Shown piece after piece: positions 15,393 to 64,000 of a DNA stretch of 64,000 nt. The first letter of the stretch is position 1; every line of letters starts with the position of its first letter. The translations under genes were made by a program, and so were the position numbers. The notes below the pieces were generated by a model. That model saw only the letters and a program-made list of their open reading frames with translations, was not told the origin of the DNA and searched no databases. This DNA is from Sycobia sp. Sy_11 (taxonomy: Eukaryota; Arthropoda; Insecta; Hymenoptera; Epichrysomallidae): NCBI GenBank assembly GCA_018907035.1, contig JACCIC010000053.1:489501-553500 (forward strand). The letters run 5' to 3'.

Positions 15393-16364
15393 CTCGGCGG
15401 TTCGCCTGCCGTTGACTTTTAAGAAAGGGACGACTTTTTCTTTTATACTGTTTTCGAACAGCGTAAAATACGCGGTATCACGAAATTCCCGGAATATAGA
15501 TGTATATATAAACATACGAAACGAAAGTATTCGATCTTCGAAGGTATATATATGAATGGTGATTTTTATCAAACTATATGCTTTCTGGTCTCTAAAGAAA
15601 TTCCAGGCAGTCCAATCAGACCCCCCCTTTAGTGCCCTCGTGCGCGTACGTAAGCGCACGCTCTTTATATACAAGGAGACTTGTTTGCAGCGGGGGGGGG
15701 CGGGCGATATCATCCGAAGGATGACTTTGCGAAACGAAAAAAAAAACCAAACAAAACCAAAAATCATCGGACGTTCCGCGAACTTATTTCGATATAATAA
15801 ATACGGCGATGATGTTTTTTTTCAAGTACCGTGTATTATTTACGAACTATACTTGGAAAAGCTGCCACTGAGGAGCGCGCGTGCGCGGTCTACTTTAAAC
15901 TTGGCGCCGTTACCCTATAGAGGGGGACGCATCAACTCGCCGTAACGAATTGCTCGATTATGCGAAAGTCATCCTTTGCGCGGGACTCCCGGCGGCCCGA
16001 CTCTGTAAATGCGCGCGCGCTCGCATATAATAAATGGCAGAGACAGTGTGTCGTTAAACGGAAAATCTATGGCTGTACGCTGTGCGTTCGTCGAATGTTG
16101 TATACGCCAGATGCCACGTCGTATAATGGTATACGTGTAAATAATTCCGCGCTACATTCAGAAGGTCCGTTATAGATCACCGGGGCTAGCGAGGTATATA
16201 TCCGTCTGATTCCATTCCCCAACGATTCAGAAACTTTGATATTTACGCGTATGCCCAAGATGTGGCTGGGAGGGGGGAGTACTTGAGAAAATGCTCTAAT
16301 AAGTCTTGAAGTTGTTTATAGTTTACAATTGTACCATTGTGAACTATAATTTACATATTACTTG

Positions 16365-16410
<46 letters not shown>

Positions 16411-17891
16411 ACTGCATTCTCTTTTCTTGGCATACCATGAATGGAGCTGGCAGTATACGACGATCATTACTAATGAATTTCTACACGGGGATATGCATAT
16501 ATATTATGCCTGCGCACGTGCGGGTCGGTAAGCGAGAAGTGCAGGTCCATACGGAGACATATATAAAATAAATTAAGGAGATGCGTTGCGGACCGCAACT
16601 ATTGACAATTTAAATATAATATAGGCTGCTAGCGGCAGAGAGCAGAACTAACGAAAATGGCTGTCATTAATATACAATAAGTATGCGAAGCATGTATTGC
16701 TTACGTTAGTAAAAATTCGGAGACTTTTATAACTTGTTAAAAAAAAAAAATATTAAAATTTACGGAAATAAATAAGAAACAAACATAAAAAGTGTTATGT
16801 TAGAGTTGAGACTGTATAAAAAGCATCGCGGAGTTCACTCCAAATAGTCGAATGGGATTTACAGGGCGAGATTGCTGTAAAGAACTTGAAATTTTAGTAA
16901 AATTTAAATTAGTATTAACAGTTCTGTAAAAAGCCAATTAAATTAAAAGATTTAATTTATTTTATAATATTGAAATGGCGAAAAAACATAAATAGTGGAC
17001 CAAAGATAATAAAAGTTAAACGGGATAAAAGAACAGTCCATTTATCATCAATGTCATATTTATGTTTCTAAATAAAGTACGTGTTGAGGTACATGTATTA
17101 CAATTAATAAGAAAAATAAATCGTATATAAAATATTATTTTTATTTAATCTCTTTTTTTATATTGCACTGTGTGTTTTATTAAAAAGTAAAGAAAAAAAT
17201 TTTATCACGTTTATTGTCTTTTGTTTTTAGTATGCTACGGGATTCTAAATTATAGTACAACGTTTAAATAAATAGTTTAAGTATAAAGACCAATTTTTTG
17301 TTTTAATTAAAATTACGCCGCTCTCTCCATTTGACAACTGTAGCATCCGTATATACTCGTGTCGCAGCCATTTCTGTTTTCATTCGGTGGCGCCCCCGTA
17401 CACGCGGTCGACGTTCTCTCTGCCAATGCGCGACATTTTTAATGGCTGCCAGAATTCGCGCCAAAGCTACGATAAATTTTACCCCCCGATTGACCTATTA
17501 TTAATACGTGCGTATGGTATTGAGAAAAGCAGCTTAACCTACACTATCATTTACTTTTTATGTACACGTAGTTCATACAAAGTTAATATAGACGACAATC
17601 GAAGGAAACTAGATTTAAAGTTCTAACGATTATCTGACGCTTTCGTGACAGTATTCCATTGAAAACCGTGCTCGCTTTTGTGACAAATTTACTCGTCAAT
17701 AGCCCGCAACGAAATGAACCTTTGACACCTCGATTAATTTTTGCGTGTATATAAAGGAAGAGAGCGCAAGAGCATTTATGAAATCGCGCTCAAGTCTCAT
17801 TTATACTGGCACCCAGCGCCAAAATTTCATGCGCATTTCACAAGTCTCGATTTCCATTCGTATGCGCGAACGTGATGATTTTGACTTGCGT

Positions 17892-17927
<36 letters not shown>

Positions 17928-18829
17928 CCTCTCACTTATACGCCATTTCTCGCTTCTAGACGACCTTGGCTTTTTTCGTCGGCTTCGTTCTTGGCTCGGG
18001 GATTATACTTTGATATTAATTTGCCTGTCATATGCGAAACTTTTTCTTTTAATTAAATTCGCATATTCAGATGGATTAAAATTAAACCTTAATTATGACA
18101 ATAACTTTAATACGTAAAGTGAACGTTATATCTTTCGATTGCGTATTATAGTCACTATATATAGACGAATTAACGCGCATATAATTTTTTATTAATATAA
18201 TTATTTTTTTTTAATGTAATTCAGTTATGATAAACGGTTATAGACTCATACGTATTATCGAATAATTTCATCGCGTTCTCTTTAAAGTTGGTTTATTTTT
18301 CATTTAAATTCGAAGCAGCCCGTAAATTTTTTTTTTTTTTTTTTTATAATTCTGCATAATGATGTTTGTTTTTTTAAAGAGTCCATTTGAAAAATCGCCG
18401 TAAAGATTTGGGAAAGTAATCGTGTATTTTGATTCATTGTGAATGGTTATCGATACTCGTTTTCATGCTAATAATATTAATAGAATCGTTTTTTCCCCTC
18501 CGACTTTAATTAAACCGTTTATGCCGATTATTCGGTTTATTTTTCAATTACATTCGTGATTTTTTGCGCGAAACAATTAGACTTATTGAATTTTTCTTTG
18601 ATTTTTTTTTCCTTCCACCCAGACATGCCTAATGACACTAAATCCTTTGCTTATACCAACACTACTATTCCTTCGTGCTGAAAAACATTACGTATTCTGA
18701 TAATATATCGACTAAGTTGCGCGGCTCGGCTATCGCACGGATTGTTTGAAATTCTCTGAATCTCCAAAGGAAAGGAAAAGAGCTAAGAAGTAACGAAAAA
18801 ATGAAATAGAAATTACGAACAACAGCGGC
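10731..18829. other. Gene-free AT-rich stretch with many microsatellites
   Basis: No coding region was recognised. (TA)n tracts lie at about 11360-11405, 11769-11829, 15108-15142, 15184-15224 and 15340-15388. (CT)n tracts are at 13390-13425, 16371-16407 and 17897-17927, (GA)n at 13750-13802, an (ATT)n array at 14009-14060 and (CA)n near 14873-14902. Long Tyr-Ile or Ser-Leu open frames are these repeats in translation. Confidence 0.6.
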
Positions 18830-19007
18830 AGTCCTCGATGCAGCCCTCAGGGGCGGGCGTACGTCCCGCCGGCGACGGGCACCACGGGCCGAGATACGCC
18901 GACGACGAGTGGATCTCGAGACCGGCCGCTCAGGGGTGAAGGCGGAGAGGGTCAACAGCGAGCGCAGCCGGATTACACGAGGCCGGCAGATAAAGCACGA
19001 CGCGACG

Positions 19008-58052
<39,045 letters not shown>

Positions 58053-61000
58053 TCCCTACCTCGCTCTCTTCCAGTTTATTTTCTAATGCGCAACAATGAG
58101 ATCGGGAGTTAGTTTCTTTCCTTGCATTGATCAAAGCGGCCCGCTCACGCTCAAAAAGGGACGATGAGACTCGATGGAGCTCGTGCATAACGGTAGTTCG
58201 TTTTAAAGACAAAGAGAAGAAGGGAAAAAAATTTAATAATAAAGAACAAGCGAGAATGAAGGTGTGTCTATAATATATATACATATATAAATAATTTTTT
58301 CAATTTTTTAAGCTGGCTAATGAGTTCTGCAATTCATTAAAAAAAAAAAAAAAAACAGAAAAAAAAACAGAAAAAAAGAAGACAAACGTTGCTGTATTAT
58401 TCTTCGTACTCGAAAGATGTAAGCGTATTTGTTCTTTGGATATAGAGCGTGAATGTTGTAGTTAAATGACATTTTTGTACAAAAAAAAAAAAAAAACAAG
58501 AAGTAAGAAAAGAAAAACAGATGCACGTATTGCTTTATATGAAAAAAGCTGTCGAAAGCGCTATCTGTGTATGTATGCGTGTGTATGCGTTAGTATGTGT
58601 GTGTATGTGCGTATGTGAATCGCGGATTTGAAAAAAAACATGACGTATATGACAAAAATAATAATATAAAACGCCAGTCGTTTATATATAAAATATTCAT
58701 TAGCATGAATTGCTTTTGTGTTATCGTTCTAATCTTATTCAATATTTAACCAATTGCAACAAAGATAAAATGTAAACGATCGCGCAGTGAGCTCTATAAA
58801 CGTTATATCCGTTGTGCCTCCGTGTGTTAAACAAAACGCTTGTTGTCATCTGCGAGAATTTTTTTCTCTTTAAGGTCACTACTTTGTCGACAGCCGGAAG
58901 ATGCAATTTGGAAATTATACAGACGAATTTCAAAACTACAGTAAATTGCTTTGATAAAATATTGTTAAAACAGTCGATTAAGACTTGAAAAGAAAATATT
59001 TTGCGCTGTCGTCTGTGACCAAATGTAGGCAGTGAACCAAAATTCATAAAGAAAAAATATGTTGGAAATTCATAATGTTTGCGCTGCTGGCAGGCTGTTA
59101 TGTTGATATAGCTAGTATACCTTGTTGAAAAATGAAATAAGAAGAGACTTATACGACGAAAAGCATATTTCAAATTAAAACTACGTATCAACAAAATTAA
59201 TTTACTTATTAATATGGATACTCTTAAAAAAAAGATGGTCGTCTCCGCTTATTTGTAAAAGTATAATGTATAGCGTTTAATATTATTAATGAATGTTAAT
59301 GTGAATAATCAAATCTATGAAAATTTATGAAGGAAAGAACTAACTTTACGAATGTTTACTATACTAATTACTTTTCTTAACTCCTCAATTATGCGATAAT
59401 CACAGCAGCGAATCTTCACTTTGAATCAAGAATCATTTTTTTGAACAGTGAAACACGTAATGAATGATTTATAAAAACAAATAATACTTAAGAAAATTCA
59501 TCATTTTTATAAGCATGCACCTGAGTTCAATTACTCATTCATAAACCGGACGTGTTTATATTAAAAAAAATCCACAAACTATCCTATCATAACTAAATTG
59601 TACATTGTACTAGGTTTTGATGTATATCTTAAACACATAAAACCAAAAATTTTTAAAATTTATTAGTTTTACGAGGAAATAATCGGTTGAGTTATTGGTT
59701 CTCTAGTAATACCGTCATGTTATAGTTTTTTGGACCACTAGAGTTACATTATATACATAGCAACATGCTCTCTTACTCTCCTTTAAAAAAAAGGTAGAAA
59801 AACGGTTTATAGGAATATGCGTAACGCTTGCCTGAGCAATATAATTTATATTTTCACATTTGTTTAACAATTCTCATCTTTAAATTACAATACTTGTATC
59901 TTCCTATAACTCTTTTTTCACCGATTATTATATTCCTCGTATTTTGCTAAAAAAATAAATACTAACGATCAAAGATCGATGTTATTTATGCAATTGTAAA
60001 TACTGTATAAAAGTGAAAGATTTCGTGGGTTGACATACAGTTTTTTCATTTTAGTAGCAATGCGCAATATGTATACAGTTATCGTTTTCTCAATATTGAA
60101 GTCTAGATCTAGAATTGAATATTATTAAAATATCCCTGCATTAAGATAAACTTAAAAAGGAAAGTCAGAAATCAATTATCCTTCGTCTCCCTTCTATAAA
60201 CACCCCTCATTGATACAATTTTTTTTATAATCAAACTAAATATGTAATCACATATCTTTAAAAAGCAGAATAACAGAAGAATGATTTGGTAATGCTCTAA
60301 AAGACTTGAACTCATTTTTTCCAACCCAGTAGCTTAGCTGTTTTTTGCATGAATTACGATATTACATGAAAACAAGTATTACATGGTATTCTACATCAAG
60401 TGTCTATAAAGACTTTTTAAATTGCGATATATCTTAATAACTTGTTGATTTCTATATAATAATTATAATTAATTTTATTAATATTATATTATTCATTAAT
60501 ATTAGCTATTACTATTTTACGATCGAGATCATTGTACAACTATTGTTTTCATTTTATAAGATATAATTTGATCAATGCTGGGCGTGCAAATACTTTTACG
60601 GAATGTATACATAATGCACATAGCGTTTTAAATAAAAAAAAAGAGTAAATATCGGAGGGAATTCCTGCCATGATTGCAATTTTGTAAATGCTCGTGGCTT
60701 TAGTATTAAAACAATGATTAGTCGATGCAAAGAGCTTAAAAAAATATGGAATTTCAATAAACTACCGAATCTAAATAATAAAGACAGGAACAATTAATAG
60801 TCTAAGTTTATTACTGTTACGTAAAATACGAGCGAGCACTTTTTCAATTTTAATTTTATTGCAACGAAAGCACGAATAAAGTTTCGCGCTCATCACACTT
60901 ACTATTTAACGGAAACATTAATAAGGAAAAAGTACGGGACATAAAAAATGAATGTTATTAAAGACGCAAAAATAGAATTTCTATATAGATTGTATTAAAT

Positions 61001-61568
61001 TCCTACTTGGTAATATGAATGTCATTTTTAGATTTTGTTCGTGATTAATGTATTACCGATATTAAAGTACACACATACACAATACAGATACAAAAGCTGT
61101 TTCTGTTTGAATTGTATTTTGTTAAAAATAATTTTACAGCCAATAAAATACTTATTACAGATTAAAATTTATTGCATGGGTAATTTTTCCTTATTTATAA
61201 AATACGTTAAAAGGAAGTTATTTATTACTTATTCTTTTGTATACTCTACAAAATTATATTTTTATGTGAATTAAATATCATGTAAGAAATTTTTGTAAAC
61301 TAAAAATAAAACTTGCATGATTTTATAAAAGTTTCAAATACAATAGTCATTTTTTCATTAGTAAAACAATGGATGAACACCATGAATATATCGTTTAATT
61401 TTAATACATTGAATGATTTTGAACCTCCCTATATTAATCAATTATAATACAGGTATGATCTAAAACATCATTTTTACACATATAATTATTTTAGTCGTAA
61501 ATATGTTTACATCTATCTACGAATTCATATATTTAAAATTCCAGAGATAATTTATATAAGTAGGAGAT
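58053..61568. other. 3' UTR of the B56 gene and intergenic DNA before DNAL1
   Basis: This AT-rich stretch has A-rich runs near 58,340 and 58,480 and a (GTATGT)-like repeat near 58,565-58,620. No coding region was recognised on either strand. A minus-strand open frame at 58,739-59,194 has no family resemblance and is AT-rich. The promoter of DNAL1 must lie towards the right end. No RFX X-box, the motif often found at ciliary genes, was seen by eye. Confidence 0.6.
58238..58243 (+). terminator. First candidate poly(A) signal of the B56 gene
   Basis: AATAAA begins 186 bases after the stop codon. Further AATAAA hexamers occur at 59,954 and 60,875, so the 3' UTR may be much longer. Sequence alone does not tell which is used. 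Confidence 0.35.
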
Positions 61569-62374
61569 ATGTTGAAACCAACCTCCTGCAAAGAGGCGAT
61601 TCAAAGATGGGAGGAAAAAAACGGTGCAAAAGCCAGTGAAGAAAAAGAAATCATATTAAGTTTTCAATGGCCACCAATTGAAAAAATGGATAATAGTTTA
61701 TCTACCTTAGCTAAAGTGGAGTTAGATATATTAGAAAATGATTTCGAATTTTTAATTTCTAAAGAACAATATTTTTTTTGTGTTATCTTTAAATAAAATT
61801 CTTTATAAATAAGTAATTAGTAATTTATATTTATAGAAATATTAGTAAAATAATATTTTTTCTTCAGAAAATTATCGCTTTCTACCAATATGATCGAAAA
61901 GATATCTGGCATCAATTCGCTCAAAAATTTAAAAATTCTGTCATTGAGTCGCAATTATATAAAAAACTTTTCTGGTCTGGAAGCTGTTGGTGATCATTTA
62001 GAGGAACTATGGATTTCTTATAATTTGATTGAAAAAATAAAAGGTGTAAGTGCTTTAAAAGCCTTAAAAGTACTATATATGGGAAATAATGCAGTTAAAG
62101 ATTGGGCAGAATTTAATAGATTGCAAGATATACCAAATCTTCAAGATTTGCTATTTGTTAATAATCCATTATGTGAAAATATGGAACCAGAAGCTTGGCG
62201 AGCCCAAGTCATGAAAAAGCTTCCAAATTTAAGAAAATTAGATTCTATTCCTATAGTGTATGTATTTTGAAATTTATAGTTATTCTTAATACTGCAGTCT
62301 TATTGCTGAATTTATTCAAATCAAATTACATTTTATTTTTTAGACGCATTTCAGAAGATGATGACGATGATTAA
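61569..62374 (+). CDS. DNAL1: Axonemal dynein light chain 1 (outer-arm LC1, SDS22-type LRR protein)
   Basis: LC1 binds the microtubule-binding domain of an outer-arm dynein heavy chain and tunes ciliary and flagellar beating, so expression in sperm and ciliated sensory cells is expected. Three exons, 61569-61720, 61868-62257 and 62344-62374, join in frame through GT-AG introns of 147 and 86 bp. The donors are GTGGA|GTTAGA and ATAGT|GTATGT. The 190-residue product equals the human length as I recall it. Seen are [12 protein letters not shown] (8-19), [14 protein letters not shown] (35-48), LRR strands around [12 protein letters not shown] (52-63), [11 protein letters not shown] (74-84), [16 protein letters not shown] (95-110) and [15 protein letters not shown] (119-133), then NNPLCEN (149-155) and an acidic C-terminus EDDDDD. 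Asn150, whose Ser substitution is known in human primary ciliary dyskinesia, is conserved. The start matches the family length. The gene is convergent with ZPR1. Confidence 0.96.
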
Positions 62375-62491
62375 CATATATTCATTCCCATATATTCATG
62401 CATGTATTTATGTACATTGTTCAGCAGTGAAAGTAATTTTATACAGTTTATAAAAACTATTAATATTTTTACAAAATTAATTAATAATTAA

Positions 62492-64000
62492 TTAATAATT
62501 CTCAACTTTCATATCATTAATTCCAAGTTCTTCATTTTGTTCAAAACTGCGACTGTATTTAGTTATATTTAATCTCTCATCCAGTCCATTATCTGCTAAA
62601 CTTTGTATATAACTATTTCCAGCAGGATCATCAAGAATTAAAGTAACTTTTTTATTCCCTTGCAAGACTTCATCAAGTTGACTTAGAAACGTTTCCATTT
62701 TTGAAGCAATTTTAGGATCAGCACTATCGCCTGTTAAAGTTGTGGAATTAGCTAATTGTTCTTTTACTGCACTTATAATTCCTTCTACAGTGGTAAAACG
62801 GCCACCTAAAGTAGTTGGACCTACTTCTAAGTCTAGTTCAGGTATTTTCATGTAACAAGTTTCAGACTTTAATAAATCTCTACTAAAATCTTCTTTGCCA
62901 GTTATTGTAACTTCTATTTTAACACCTTCAGCTTCTATACCACTGCCACTTTTTACTTCATTTGTTTTATGACCACAAATTTCACAAACTGTTGCCATAA
63001 TAACAACTTCCTTGAAATATGGAATTTCTAAAAGCATAAATAAGATTTAATAATTTTACTATAGAAAATAAATTATAAAACAATAAATGAATATATACTG
63101 GTTAATTTCATGTTTGTATGACAAGGACTATTGCATTCTGAACAGTTTGTTGGAAAACGTAAAACTTCTCCTTCAATATCTTCTAAAGTATATTCATTTT
63201 CATTTATAGGTTGTAAGATTGTTTCTTCATTTTCTATATAAATTCCTAAAGTATTGTTTTGTTTCATTGTTCTTTTAAAATAATTAATATTGCAAGACTC
63301 ATCTTTTTTTGGTGCTTCTGGATTTTGAACATGAGTATTACCAGATATATCCTCAAAAATAATCGTAAAGCATTCCTCAACTTCTATTAAAGCTTCTAGT
63401 TTTTTAATAAATTGATCAATTTGTTCAGCTATTTCTGGACTTTCTTCTCTACGACGATCTTGATCTTGTTGTAAACCAGCAATACTGCGATTTATAATAC
63501 CTTCCACAGTTGTTATTTCTAAATTAATGTTAAAAACAGAATCAGTTATTAGTAATTAGTGGCATGAAAATTGATATTTATAATACTCCTACCTCCTTTT
63601 TGTGACTGCGAAGGTATTTCAAACTGTAAATGTGGTATGCTAACAGATGTATAATCAGATTTAACTACTTGCCTATTTATATCTGTCTTTGAATGAATTT
63701 TTAGTTCGATTTTCACACCTTTGTCTTCAATTTTACCTGCATTTTGTATTTCATTATTTTGATACCCACAATGCTCACATTGAAACGACATTAACATAAT
63801 ATCTTTGTAAAATGGTATTTTTGTAAGAAATATCTTTGTCTCTCCCTAAAAATATAAAAAACAATCTATAAATATGTATACCTCAAATATTATACTACAT
63901 TTAAAGTAAAAGCAAAATTAGTTACATACATTTTCACCACAGTTCATACATAAACTTTCAATAACCGTTACTTCAGGGTCTATTTCATCAGCATCTAGAT
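62492..64000 (-). CDS. ZPR1: Zinc finger protein ZPR1 (5' end outside window)
   Basis: ZPR1 is a conserved eukaryotic protein with two tandem zinc-finger/alpha-beta modules. It binds eEF1A and is reported to act in its folding and in growth signalling and nuclear transport. Four exons are visible on the minus strand: 63930-64000, 63593-63845, 63099-63518 and 62492-63027, with GT-AG introns of 84, 74 and 71 bp. The joined frame gives 425 residues, so roughly 35-40 N-terminal residues are missing beyond the edge. Module 1 contains CMNC-X25-CEHC, the ITTVEGIINRSI helix and DISGNTHVQNP. Module 2 contains CSEC-X25-CEIC, the FTTVEGIISAVKEQ helix and DDPAGNSYIQ. The end carries the conserved EQNEELGINDMK. 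All eight zinc-ligand cysteines are present. Candidate poly(A) signals on the minus strand lie at 62,332-62,337 and 62,311-62,316, inside DNAL1 intron 2. Confidence 0.96.

Noticed and set aside
58739..59194. 151-codon minus-strand open frame in the B56 3' region
   Set aside because: AT-rich, no motif or family resemblance, no supporting splice or promoter signals seen.

Overview
The window is eukaryotic nuclear DNA with spliced genes, long introns and very many dinucleotide microsatellites. The protein set points to an animal: a PP2A B56 subunit, an outer-arm dynein light chain and ZPR1. The closeness of the B56 gene to the insect well-rounded/PP2A-B' type suggests an arthropod, probably an insect. 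CpG-rich islands inside very AT-rich DNA would suit a hymenopteran, but that assignment is inference. No prokaryotic, viral or CRISPR-like content was recognised.

Layout. Positions 1-18.8 kb hold no recognisable gene: AT-rich DNA with (TA)n and (CT)n tracts and two CpG-rich blocks (about 2.38-2.94 kb and 8.94-10.7 kb) that could be distal promoters or untranslated first exons. From about 19.0 to 58.05 kb runs one plus-strand gene for a PP2A B56 (B') regulatory subunit of the gamma/delta class (wrd). Six shared exons lie between 50,982 and 58,052. Two alternative 5' ends feed them in the same phase: a distal delta-like end (exon 23,523-23,697, probably preceded by 19,008-19,055) and a proximal gamma-like end (45,469-45,700). 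Predicted proteins are 586 and 589 residues. The large introns carry (TA)n, (CT)n, (CA)n and (CGT)n arrays, a tRNA-like sequence and three long-inverted-repeat (foldback/MITE-like) elements, two of them from one family.

After about 3.5 kb of B56 3' UTR and intergenic DNA come two compact, convergent genes: axonemal dynein light chain DNAL1 (plus, three exons, 190 residues, complete) and ZPR1 (minus, four exons visible, N-terminus beyond the window edge). Their stop codons are 117 bp apart and the nearest poly(A) signals imply overlapping 3' ends.

Functionally the genes are unrelated: a phosphatase specificity subunit, a ciliary motor light chain and a conserved zinc-finger protein. No wholly new system was identified. 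The points most worth checking are the dual N-termini of the B56 gene, its possible GC-AG intron, and the foldback elements in its introns.
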